Assembly: GCA_023105745.1 (NCBI GenBank)
Contig: JALGQZ010000019.1
Span: 5,394,001-5,458,000, forward strand
Reading direction: 5' to 3'
DNA: 64,000 bases
DNA from: Austropuccinia psidii
Lineage: Eukaryota; Basidiomycota; Pucciniomycetes; Pucciniales; Sphaerophragmiaceae
Positions 1 through 9,918 of the stretch are shown one piece after another. Below the pieces are notes generated by a model. It worked only from the letters and a program-made list of their open reading frames with translations. It did no database searches and was not told the origin of the DNA. The position numbers and the translations under genes were made by a program. Numbering within the stretch: position 1 is the stretch's first letter; each line of letters starts with the position of its first letter.

Positions 1-658
1 AGGTCCTCAGCATGCCACTAAACTGCTTCCCCTGTAGACTTGGGCAGGGAAACTGGTAAAAAATAACAGCCAAGAAGCTGGAGGGGATTGTCCTAGTCAG
101 GAGAAGTGCTGAAGGACCATTTTTATCCTCAGCATGACAATAAACTGCTCCCTTTGTGTAACAGGAACAAGGGGTGTCACAGGTGTTTAGCATTATCTAA
201 TTGGCCAAAATGAACAAAGTGTAGTCCCAAGCCATCAATTAAGACAAGAAAATTACTTATCAAGAAATAAAAAAACCAGAAGAATCTTTCATCAAGTGGG
301 GATCATGAAGATTGAAGAATAAAACAAGAGTCAAGTGGAATCCAAAATCAAGCCCAAAGGAGCTCAAGAATCAAGATAAGCCCTTGGATTAGGCCAGGAG
401 GTCCTTGCATGACTTCAACTGCAGGACTTGTATACCTAATATACAGGGGTTAAACACCTAGTTTTAGGTCCTGTATGACCTTAAACTAAATTTTTTTATG
501 GAAGAAAGAAGAAAGAAGAATTGTGAAGACCTCAATATTTCAGGACACTAGCAAATTATTAGAAATAATTAAAAAAAAGAGAGAAGCAGAACCAAAAATT
601 TCTAATTGAAGATGGATCACCAAGTTTAGCAGCCAAATATAAATCAGTCCTGAAGAAG
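1..658. other. 5' leader/flank of element A, no gene
   Basis: No convincing ORF. Bases 4-40 and 126-162 are a diverged direct repeat about 122 bp apart, beginning TCCTCAGCATG. From about 230 the sequence becomes purine-rich, and at 428-480 it resembles 27070-27127 in element F (the stretch around TATACCTAATATA), so this part is the untranslated or N-terminal region of element A. A 5' LTR boundary could not be fixed because the window begins here. Confidence 0.5.
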
Positions 659-1927
659 GTGAGACCAGTCAATGAGCCAATGCCTCAAGACCTTAACCCA
701 CCTTTTTCAAGAGATCCTTATGAAACACCCTTATCACCTAACCCACCTATATTTCAAGAAACCTTCAAGGTCTCCCATGAAAGACTGCAAGCAGTTAATT
801 TTGGCCCACCAGGATGGTTATCCAATGAAGAAATAAATTTACGCAAAAATGTTATTACCTTAAGGGAAAAAGAAATAGCCTTCTTTGAAGAAGAGTGAGG
901 ATTACTCAAGCACTCATATGGAAAACCTTACAAAATACCAGTAATACCTCATGAACCTTGGCAGAAGAAACCCATTCCCATTCCCAAATCAATTTTACCT
1001 CAGCTTACTGAATTAATCAGAGAAAGAATCAGGACTGGACTCTATGAGAAATCAACCTCAAGCTACACAAGCCCAATTTTTTGTGTGGCCAAATCAAATG
1101 GAAAACTCAGAACTGTCCATGACCTTCAAGAACTCAAAAAATTCACCATCAAGGATGCTGGCTTACCATCTCACATTGAAGAATTTGTGTATACATTTGC
1201 AAGAAGAGCATTCTATGGACTAGGAGACATCATGGGAGGATATGATGAAAGAGAATTAGATGTCACTACAAGACCCCTCACCACTTTTGAAACACCCCTT
1301 GGAAGGATGAAACTCACAAGACTACCCCAAGGAGCCACCAACTCAGTAGCAGTATACCAAGCCTAAATGACCTGGATACTCAAAGAAAAAATACCAGAAA
1401 GTGTAGGAATCTTTATTGATGATGGAGGAATAAAAGGACCAAGATCCCTTTACAACCAAGAAACACTACCAGAAAACCCCTCAATCAGAAGATTTATATG
1501 GGAATATGCCATAACCTTAGAAAGAGTTTTATTCAGGATTGAAGAAGCAGGACTTACTATAGCAGGATCAAATTTTGCATGCTGTGTTCCAGCTTTGGAC
1601 ATAGTAGGGCATGTTGTATCATTCAAAGGAAGACCGATTCCAAAAAAAAAGATCAACAAATTTAAAATTGGCCAACACCTCTTAACAAGAAGGAAATAAG
1701 GGGATTTCTTAGACTTTGTGCCTATGTAAGGATGTTCATTGAAAAATTCTCACAAGTTGCATCACCAGAAAAGCTGTTGACTGGGAAGGGGATCAAAAAT
1801 GTGAATAAGCTTTCCATCAGCTCAGAAGAATAGTTGGAGAAGAAATAACCCTCAAGAAGTTGGATTATGACAAAGGAGAAGGCAAAATTAAGCTAGCAGT
1901 AAATTCAAGCTACATTGCTGCAGGTGC
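659..1927 (+). pseudogene. pol: Element A pol, RT and start of RNase H (broken)
   Basis: One frame runs from 659 to 1699 with in-frame TGA at 896-898 and TAA at 1364-1366. A one-base shift near 1665-1670 then moves the reading to another frame (WPTPLNKKEIRGFLRL), and stops follow in the connection domain. RT landmarks are a PDLQ-like block (HDLQELKKF) near 1120, GDIMGGYDERE near 1225-1258, LTTFETPLGRMK near 1275-1312, LPQGATNS near 1322, and the catalytic motif FIDDGG near 1410-1427. Both Asp of IDD are present. RNase H begins near 1870 and is cut at 1927 by T1. The product would copy element RNA into cDNA, but this copy cannot be translated through. F carries the same blocks. Confidence 0.8.
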
Positions 1928-2472
1928 TGTAAGCTGGGGTCTCTTTTGTTACTTCCAGTCTATATAAAAGGAATTTTAATAAGTTAATCAAAAGTGGAAT
2001 CCTGTTAAAATATGATAACAGAGGTGTCACTGTAGTTTAATTATAGTATTATTAGTGGTATGAGCTTCACTAATAATATCAAAGATAATTTATAATTTTT
2101 AAGTAATATAAATTTCTATATAACAGTTTGAGAGATCTTATATCTTTTAAAGTAATAAATGATTTAATTTAAACTGTAAAAAATATATAAAAAATTGAGC
2201 TCTGAGGTATCATTCAAAGGTAAGAATGATCCTCTTAAATATTGTAAGTACAAAAATATAAATGATGTCATAGTAAGATTTTTATGACAACATCAAAAGA
2301 ATATTTAGTTACAAAATTAAATGATGTCATATAATATTTTATGACATCATTAAGATTTAAAAGAATAAATTTTAACTTTTAGGTTGAAGTTTGAACCTAA
2401 TAATTGAATAAAATAAAAAATTAAGATGTAGACGGTGTAGCAGGTAAGCCATTACATTCTTGCAGGCTCACA
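1928..2472 (-). repeat. T1 3' LTR
   Basis: 545 bp, ending GGCTCACA at 2472 on the plus strand. It contains hairpin I (2046-2057 pairing with 2068-2079) and hairpin II (GAGG plus ATCATTC at 2204-2215 pairing with GAATGAT plus CCTC at 2224-2234), and a perfect palindromic block around AATGATGTCAT near 2320-2352. The T2 LTR has hairpins at matching positions with different stem sequences. Confidence 0.85.
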
Positions 2473-2692
2473 TTTCATAACACTAAAAAAATACAAAGAA
2501 AAATGATAAATGGAATTTCTGATTAATAATAACAACTGTACTTATCTACAATCTTCATAATGATATTTTGAATTTTTGAATTATTAAAATAAAGTTCTTT
2601 TCTTGTTGTATAATCTGAATCATAGAAACTGTTACAAATTTGTATTTCTTCTTTGTTTAGAAATTCAAAATAAAATGATTGTTTTTGTTTTT

Positions 2693-3621
2693 TTATTTCT
2701 TCAATATAAATTTCAATTTGTTATAGTCTTCATTTGGAAAAAATAATTTATCAATGTTTATCGCGCTATCAATTTTTGTTGTAATGTTCTTTAAGGCCAT
2801 CAATATTTTTCCCTTTAATGTTGTAGATTTCCCAATTGTCCTCTTTGCTATAAATCTTTGAGTTTCATTTTTTATTTCAGTTGCATCACCAATGGTGTTC
2901 TCTTGTATTTCTTTAATTTTTGTTGGTAGACTGTTACTACATATAGTATTACTACTCTTTTTACTGTTAAAAGGTTTTTCTTTATTTACAGTAATAGTCG
3001 CATCCATTGTTAGAGACCTAATTTTGCTGGTACTGAAGCTAGTACACCTAGTATTAGGTTTTAAATTCTGTTCGACGTTCTTATAGATCTTATTTCCATT
3101 TGCGTCAGGTTGATTAGAGCTGAAATTGCTATTTGTTTTGTTCGCCTCAATCTTTTTACTAAAATTATTGAGTTTATTGAGCTTGCATGCAGGGGAAAGA
3201 ATTGATTCCGATGAGAAGTTGACAGCTGTATTACCACTGAACACTTCTGAACTGGTATTCTCCCTGCAATCTGCTTCAGTCAATGACTTGCTGTATTTGC
3301 TACGTTGTGTATTTTTTTGATTTTTACTAGTATATTGAGACCCTGTAGGTTGAGTGGTTCTCGAACACAATTCATCAGTTGTTTTGGGACTTCTAGATTG
3401 AATCTTTTCTGTAGGAGACCGTGATGAACTATCATAACTACGAGATTTGCCTTGGAAATAGTCTTTTTTCCAGGCTTCTTTTCCCGGCGACGAGAGGTGG
3501 AATGGCTTAAAGAATAGTTACTGGTCATCATCTTGGATAGATGACCAGTAAAAATGCTTATTTCTTTCATGAACAAAGACAGGCGTTGAAAAGCTTTGAT
3601 TTCAGGGGGGGCCATGGTCAT
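2693..3621 (-). pseudogene. T-family unknown protein, T1 copy (one frameshift)
   Basis: Function unknown; I know no match. Read on the minus strand, translation probably starts at the ATG at 3621 or 3615 (GACCATGG context). The N-terminal block MTMxPPEIxAFxxLSLFMK, then SIxTGHLSKMMTSNYS and an Arg cluster STSRRR, is shared with the T2 ORF. Near 3478-3485 the frame shifts by one; the other frame continues with EAWKKD, SRSPKTT and a long Ser/Thr/Asn/Lys-rich region to the stop at 2693-2695. The C-terminal motif LKNITTxID is also shared with T2. Expected length is about 310 residues if unbroken. There is no zinc knuckle, protease or RT motif. Conservation of both ends in two diverged copies argues that it was a real protein, perhaps Gag-like or an accessory protein. 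Confidence 0.7.
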
Positions 3622-3912
3622 CAAAACTTGAGTGTTGGTGTTGGAGGATGGTACTGATTGCTCCAACAAGAATTTGAGGAAACTACAATCTTTCAATTTA
3701 TAAATTTGGTATTTATTCTTCAAAATTATAAATAAATTAGGATATTATAGTAATAAAAAAAAGGGGATCAGAATTTTGACGTTGATTCTTGATTTTCAAT
3801 GGAAGAGTAGGTTATCAAGGAATATTATTAAGTAGGTATTCTGATGTCTAATTATTTTATTAGATGTAATTAATTAATCAATTAAATCTAATATAAATTT
3901 TAATATATTAAA

Positions 3913-4458
3913 TGTAAGCTGGGGTCTCTTTTGTGCCTTCCAGTTTATATAAAAGGAATTTTAATAAATGAATCAAAAGTGGAATACTGTTAAAATATGA
4001 TAACAGAGACGTCACTGTAGTTTAATTATAGTATTATTAGTGGTATGAGCTTCACTAATAATATCAAAGATAATTTATAATTTTTAAGTAATATAAATTT
4101 CTATATAAAAGTTTGAGAGATCTTATATCTTTTAAAGTAATAAATGATTCAAATTAAACTGTAAAACATATATAAAAAATTGAGCTCTGAGGTATCATTC
4201 AAAGGTAAGAATGATCATCTTAAATATTGTAAGTACAAAAATATAAATGATTTCATAGTAAGATTTTTATGAAATCATCAAAAGAAGATTTATTTACAAA
4301 ATTAAATGATGTCATATAACATTTTATGACATCATTAAGATTTAAAATAATGAATTTTAATTTTTAGGTTAAAGCTTGAACCTAACAATTGAATAAAATA
4401 AAAAAATTAAGATGTAGACGGTGTAGCAGGTAAGCCGTTACATGCTTGCAGGCTCACA
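3913..4458 (-). repeat. T1 5' LTR
   Basis: 546 bp, TGTAAGC...GGCTCACA on the plus strand, differing from the other T1 LTR at scattered positions, so the insertion is not recent. Hairpin I is at 4031-4042 with 4053-4064. It borders an AT-rich segment conserved with T2 (around 3860-3912). Confidence 0.85.
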
Positions 4459-6255
4459 GGAGCAGTACTCACTCAAGAAGATAAAGAAAGAAAATACAGA
4501 CCAGTATTATATTAATCAATAAATTTTTCAAAATTAGAATCAAAATACTCACAACCCAAATTGGAACTCTGTGGAGTTGCAAGAATTCTCAAGAAGCTTC
4601 AGACAATACTTTGGGGACAACATTTTGAATTACAAGTTGATGCCAAGTCTTTAATTCAAATAATCAACACCCCTAGCTTACCAAATTCCCCCATGACAAG
4701 ATGGGTGGCTTTCATTCAACTATTTTCCTTTGATTTGGTACACAAACCAGGGAAGAATTTCACTATGCCAGATGGGCCATCCAAAAGACCAAAAAACTCA
4801 GAAGAAGAAGATGAAGATGCACCAGAATTTGATGAAGAAGAAGATTGGATCAAGCCAAATCCTGGATTTGGGGCTAAGAATGTCAATTCACTCAATTTTT
4901 CAGGAGTACAAGTACCAACCAAAAAAGAAGGATTTTGGAAGAGAATGCAAGAATACTTAAGGACAATAAAAAAACCACAATCAAGCAAAGATGAAGAATT
5001 TAGAACGATTAAAAGAAGGTCACCCAACTTTTTCTTGGAAGATGGCCAGCTTAAAAGAAGAAACAACCCAAACCCTCAACTGGTGATATAAAGTCAAGAA
5101 GCTCAAAGCTACATTTTAAAGTCACTTCATGAAGACATGGGCCACAGAGGGGAAAATGAAACTTATAGAAGAATTAAAGCAAGATTTTGGTGGGAAGGAA
5201 TGAAGAAATCAGTCAAGAAATGGGTTCAATATTGCCTAGCCTGCCAAAGGAGAAGTCAAAAACTACAAAGGTAACAATAAAAATCTACAGCAACATCAAA
5301 AATGTTTGAAAGGGTCAGTATGGATGCAGTCCATATCAAATCTGGAAGATGGAAATATATTATTGTGGCAGGAGATGATTTTTCAGGATGGCCAGAAACA
5401 GTTGGACTAGTCAAATGAAGAGCAAAATAAGTTGCAGAGTGGTTCACCTCAGAATGGATATGCAGGTATGGCTCACCAAAAGAAGTAACTGTTGATGGGG
5501 GGCCAGAGTTTGGGAAAGAATTGCAATATGCATTAAAGAAAGCAGGATCTAGAATCAAAGTCACCACACCCTATTACCCTGAGTCTCAAGGAATGGTGGA
5601 AAGGGGCCATAAACAACTCAAAGATGCACTAGTCAGAATGTGTGGGGAAAGTGGAGGAAAATAGAAAAAATATCTATCACTTGTGACATTGGCTGACGGA
5701 ATCTCCATTAAAAGGACAACTGGTTTCTCACCATTTGAACTCCAATTTGGACAACTACCAGTATTACCAATTGACATTGAAACAAAAACCTTTTTAGCAG
5801 TAGAATGGCACAAAATATCCACAACAGAGGAATTATTGGAAGCAAGAGCTAAAAAATCAGAAGGAAAAGAAGAAATTAGAAGGAAAGCAGCAGAAAAACT
5901 CAAAGAATCAAGGGAGGACCCAATGAAATATTGGGATAGAAGAATGGCACACCAACTGAGATCACAACTTAATCCAGGAGATTTGGTAGAACCTAATTGG
6001 GGACTACTTTTCAAAAACAAATGGAATGAACCCTAGAGAGTAATCAGACAAATAAACAATGGACCATATGAACTTGAGGAGCTGGATGGAACAGAATTAG
6101 CAAGAAGATTTGCAGCCTCTCAAGTCAAAAGGTTCTACCCAAGAGGAAAGTTTATAAACACAAAAGAAGACACAGAAGAATAAAAAAGTGAATAAGATGA
6201 ACCAATAAATGAGGAAGAGGTATTTGAGGAGACCACAGAATCAGATGAAGAATAG
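4459..6255 (+). pseudogene. pol: Element A pol, RNase H and integrase (broken)
   Basis: Continues the pol of element A after T1. RNase H shows SQPKLELCGVARILKKLQ near 4550-4600, VDAKSLIQ near 4640, and the tail MTRWVAFIQLFSFDLVHKPG near 4695-4755. The integrase zinc finger is H-x3-H (near 5128-5145, HEDMGH) with C-x2-C near 5235-5250. The DDE core shows MDAVHI (5320-5340), VDGGPEF (5490-5512) and E in MVERGHK (5592-5612). In-frame stops lie near 4513, 5089, 5273, 5415, 5430, 5662, 6034 and 6181. The last blocks, FKNKWNEP and NGPYELEELDG, are the integrase tail. Confidence 0.75.
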
Positions 6256-6290
6256 GGAGCTCTCACCTGGAATGCTGGGGACAGCATTGA

Positions 6291-6303
6291 ATGGAGAGGG
6301 GGA
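6291..6303 (+). other. Polypurine tract of element A
   Basis: ATGGAGAGGGGGA directly before TATGCTATTCC. Element F has GAGGGAGG before TGTGGTAGTCC at the matching place (32249-32256). This is where plus-strand DNA priming would occur in an LTR element. Confidence 0.55.
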
Positions 6304-7939
6304 TATGCTATTCCATACCATTTGTTTTCATCAGGATCAAGCTCATATTACCCATAACAGAAGCAAATCCAGCCTACAGGCAAACTTACACTCAAAATTT
6401 ACACCAAAACGTCAATTTTACAGCAAGAATCTGGATTTAACTCATAAAACCATGACACAGGCACCAAAGGGCAGTGTATGTGTTTAAATAAATTATTCAA
6501 TTTCATTATGCATATGTATAAATCAAGTTACATATAGTAAACTAGTTACAAAAAATAAGCCAACTTTCATTTAAAGTCACATGATGCAAAGCCCAGCCCC
6601 ATGGAATTCCTGCAATTCTTTTAAAACACAGCCACAGGAGTACCTTCTCTTTATATCCACAGTAGCCCCACTTTAAACCTTAAAACAGAAACAAAATTAT
6701 TTACACCCCTCATCACCTCATGCAAACCAAAGCTAGTTACAACAAGCTGCATGCAGTACACACTTTTTAATTAAATCTCAACAACATGACTATGAATAGC
6801 ATGTGTCAAACTCAAAAATCACATCATCTCATAAAAAACAGTAAATTCATCAGGGCAAGAAATTATCACCTGACCTCATTTTAAAGTTCAAAAAGAAGAA
6901 AAACAACCATGACACCTGCATAAATCACACAGCCACATCTACCAATCCTAAAATGTGACATATGCAAAGGAATTATAAGGTCATCATGTGATACTCAATC
7001 CACCAACAGAATATCATGTGACAGAAAAGAGGCTGTGCACAAGAAAAATGCTCAGATAACATGAAAAATATATCCCCTGGACATTGCAAGCATAGGAATA
7101 ATTCATCCCTCACCTGGGAGGTAGTCCAGAAAATTATAGTAAATTTACTTGCCCAGTAGCTAAGCTCAGTGGAAGTATAGTGTTGAAGATTACCCAGTAG
7201 CTAAGCTCAGTGGAACCTTATTATTATTAAAATAAAAATAAAAATAATCCAGTACCCAAGACTAGGGTTACTACTCTATTAAAAAAATTCACCTAGTAAA
7301 ATTAACACCTTTTATCAAGATTTAAAATTAACTTACCCCTCTAAAAATCAAATATCAAAGAATCTTACCTCTTAAAATTAACAAATACAATCTTATCTTA
7401 TTATTAAACACTCTTAAAAAAATAACAAACCTGTAGAAAAGTATTTTACTCTTTTATAGCTTTAACTTAAGAAAATTACCTTTATCAAAACTCATCAATT
7501 TTTCAGAAAAACCTTAAATAACCCATCTTACCAAGGATTTATCACCAAGAAGAAACAACTCACCTCCATTTAGCCAAAAATATTAAAATTAAAAAGAAAA
7601 GTATTTCATTGAAATCTCAAATTTAACCAAAATCACTAACATTATTTTTCATATCATATATTGAATGGGTCTGATCTGAGACTGCTGAATTTTGTCTTCT
7701 GCAGTTGTAAAGCCAATTACTAATTTTATTTTGGTTTGTGAGCTCCAAAGAAGATTTTGTTCATCATTTTAGGAGGGGCAGGCAATACACCCTTGCCATC
7801 CTTGGTTACAGGAGTTATTAGCAATTGAAAACTAGTTACCTGTGATTTCCCCCCTCCAGGTACTGCCTCACTTTAATCCCACACAAGAGGAGTTCCCACA
7901 GTGAGTGAACTCATTTTCTTTAAATAATTTTTCCAACAA
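6304..7939. other. Non-coding interval, probably 3' LTR of A and flank
   Basis: 1.6 kb without a supportable gene. The first part is probably the 3' LTR of element A, but no second LTR copy is in view to fix its end. The segment 7260-7660 is very AT-rich. Sequence from about 7690 to 7940 abuts the broken end of element B and was not recognised. Confidence 0.45.
7152..7215. repeat. 23-bp direct repeat pair
   Basis: Bases 7152-7174 and 7193-7215 are the same 23-mer (starts CCCAGTAGCTAAG), 41 bp apart. A related string, AGTAGCTAGGCTCAGT, occurs near 46208-46223, suggesting a shared LTR or leader motif. Confidence 0.7.
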
Positions 7940-9516
7940 AGGATTGAAGAACCTTGAGGTTTCCTGGAGCAGGGAATTGAGAATTCGCTGGACTTTTTCT
8001 TGGTCCATCTTACAGCCCTCATCAGAAACAATATGATGTAGAGATTAAACACTATAAAGATGTATTAGGCACTTGGAGGCCTTAGAAAAGAGGTTATTTG
8101 CTGTGAGTCTGGAAAGAACAGTAGACACATGGGTGACATGTTCCTCCCCAGATTTGGAAAAGACCATAATTTCACCCAAGTAAACCAAAACAAAAATATC
8201 AAGAAGATCATAGAAAATATCATTGACAAGATTTTGAAAAGAGGAAGGAGCATTGGTGAGTCCAAATGGCATAACCAAATTCTCATAACTGCAATATTTA
8301 GTTCTAAAAGCTGTCAAGTGTTCATCACCCTCCTTGATTCTGAGCAGGTTATATGCACCGTGCAAATCACTCTTGGAGAAGATAGAAGAACCATTCAAGA
8401 CATTGAGAAGCTTATTCATAGGAGGAACAGGATACTTTTTCTTCCTAGTCACAGCTTTAAGTTTGTGGTAATCAACACACAAACAGAGGCTACCATCCTT
8501 ATTCTTAACAAAGAGGACAGGTGCTCCTGTTGAGGAGGAGCTTGGCCAGATGAAACCTTGCTCTACATTCTCTCAAATGTAGGCCCTGAGTGTATCTGAC
8601 TCTTGGTTTGATAAAGAGTAGATCACTCCAACTGGAGGTAGAGACCCCTCTAGCTCAATATGATGATCACAGGCATGGTGAGGAGGAAGTTTCTTTGCTT
8701 TAACCTTGGAGAATAAATCCAAGTACTGGTTATAAACAGAAGGAACAACCTTAATCAAAGTCTCTACTTTTTCTGTCTCTTTCTCTTCATCCCACAACTC
8801 CTCCAGGGAGTCATGATAAGATGAAGGAGGAAGGTTCATATTCCCAAAGAAGAGGCAAAGTGAAGATACAGAATTATCTTCTCCAACCTCTTGAATCTCT
8901 TTGAAGAGTTCATCTCTAGAGGACATTAATTACTTATGGGAATTAATGGAATGAATATGGAGAGAAGATGGAAAGGATGGTGTTCTAGAAACACTAACCA
9001 GAGCTGCACATGATTTGGCAGAGGAACGGTCATTACTAAAATAATCAGAAGAATCATAATAGTCCTTACAATCAGCAGTAAAGGTGATCAACCCTTGCCT
9101 CCAATCAATAAATGGATTAAAATGATTAAGAAAGTCAAAGCCCAATATGAGGTCTTCTCCTGTGGCAGTATCAATGACTAAAAAGTCCCATTCAAAGATT
9201 GGGAATGAAGGAAGCTCAACCATATATTTGGTATGGGGAGTCACAAATAAGGAAGGGGACTCAGAGGAGTCCAAAATTATAAGAGGAATCTTCTCTGGGA
9301 GTTCTGATGTAGTAAAGTAATACTTGTGAAAAAACTGCTTTGCAATAAATGAGTTCATAGCACCAGAATCAATTAGAATACTGTAAAAACCATCAGAAAG
9401 GGAAGAAAAAACAAAGAATTTAAGAGAATTATTGAAACCAGTATTCATAATGTACAATTGTGCTCTGGGTGGAAAACAGTGAAGACCATTGAACACAAAA
9501 AGATCTTCACTCAGGC
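7940..9516 (-). pseudogene. pol: Element B pol: protease and RT with dead catalytic site
   Basis: One minus-strand frame from the slippery site down to 8045, with in-frame stops at 8930-8932, 8573-8575 and 8045-8047. The protease motif is LIDSGAMNSFI near 9340-9375. RT shows [15 protein letters not shown] block ([18 protein letters not shown] near 8500-8550), VDYHKL near 8470, SDLHGAYNLL near 8355, and [10 protein letters not shown] near 8250-8280. The catalytic box reads VYLGEIMVFS (about 8165-8195) where the family has YLDD, so both Asp are lost. After 8045 a shifted frame gives KMDQEKVQRILN and LKVLQSFVG before similarity ends. Confidence 0.85.
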
Positions 9517-9918
9517 TTTTCCCTGGGTGAGAAATTGCCCTGATGGTTGGGTAAGCTTTTTTTGAGGCCTTTTGAAACAGGACTCAAGACTATGCTTCCA
9601 ACCAAAATAGGTCCATAGATCCTTCTTGATTCTACTTTCTTTTTCAGAATTCATCAACTTGAAATATTTTTTCAAAAAATAAGAATGGGGCTTGTTCCTC
9701 TTCTGAAAATTTTTCTTCTTCTTTTGCCTGGACCTTGAAGATTTTGAGGATGAGAAGAATTTGCCTTTGAGGCCTCAGGCTTCTTCTCTTGATGATGACT
9801 TTTCTCTTTTTGCCTCTCATGGTACCTGGTATCAAGCTCCAGGGTAATGTCCATTAATTCTTGAAGAGAGTCAATTCTTGAAGAATGGGAGGCCAGTTGA
9901 TCCAAAATCCTGGATGGC
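9510..9918 (-). pseudogene. gag: Element B gag, C-terminal part
   Basis: Continues gag after R1, with RILDQLASHSSRIDSLQELM and [14 protein letters not shown] (9905-9780), the basic Lys/Gln-rich region, then a frameshift near 9700. Where S has the knuckle [13 protein letters not shown], this copy reads WTYFGWKHSLESC (near 9575-9615), so both Cys of the first pair are gone and zinc binding would fail. The frame ends at the conserved GGGAAAA site and GCC TGA stop. Confidence 0.75.
9517..9523 (-). promoter_or_regulatory. -1 ribosomal frameshift heptamer, gag/pol of B
   Basis: Minus strand reads CCA GGG AAA AGC CTG in the pol frame, i.e. G GGA AAA GCC TGA in the gag frame. X XXY YYZ heptamers of this form are established -1 slip sites; the gag stop follows one codon later. 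The same arrangement is in S at 61845-61851. Confidence 0.65.

Larger units (their letters stand above)
1928..4458 (-). mobile_element. T1: short LTR-flanked element with one unknown ORF
   Basis: The element is 2531 bp, with ends reading TGTGAGCC...TTACA on the minus strand and near-identical terminal direct repeats at 1928-2472 and 3913-4458. It interrupts the RNase H coding of element A. Flanks are GGTGC (1923-1927) and GGAGC (4459-4463), a 5-bp target duplication with one mismatch; removing the element restores the A reading GCTGCAGG(A/T)GCAGTACTC. The 1.44 kb internal part has no gag, protease, RT or integrase, only a minus-strand ORF. Immediately inside the 5' LTR is an AT palindrome (TTTAATATATTAAA) instead of a TGG-type primer site, and no polypurine tract precedes the 3' LTR. 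T2 at 39780-42778 is a second family member. Confidence 0.85.
230..6303 (+). mobile_element. Element A, degraded Ty3/Gypsy-type retrotransposon
   Basis: The domain order is RT, RNase H, integrase zinc finger, integrase core and integrase tail, all on the plus strand and interrupted by T1 at 1928-4458. The lineage is the basidiomycete Ty3 group whose RT has IDD followed by GG, preceded by a GDIMGGYDER segment and the LTTFETPLG block. Element F (26750-32256) is a sister copy. The right end shows a polypurine stretch at 6291-6303 followed by TATG, where F has TGTG, so the 3' LTR probably starts at 6304. Gag and protease were not recognised. The left boundary is uncertain. Confidence 0.75.

Noticed and set aside
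2892..3320. Hydrophobic plus-strand ORFs inside T1
   Set aside because: They are the reverse strand of the Ser/Thr/Asn-rich T protein; Leu/Phe content follows from antisense of Lys/Glu codons.
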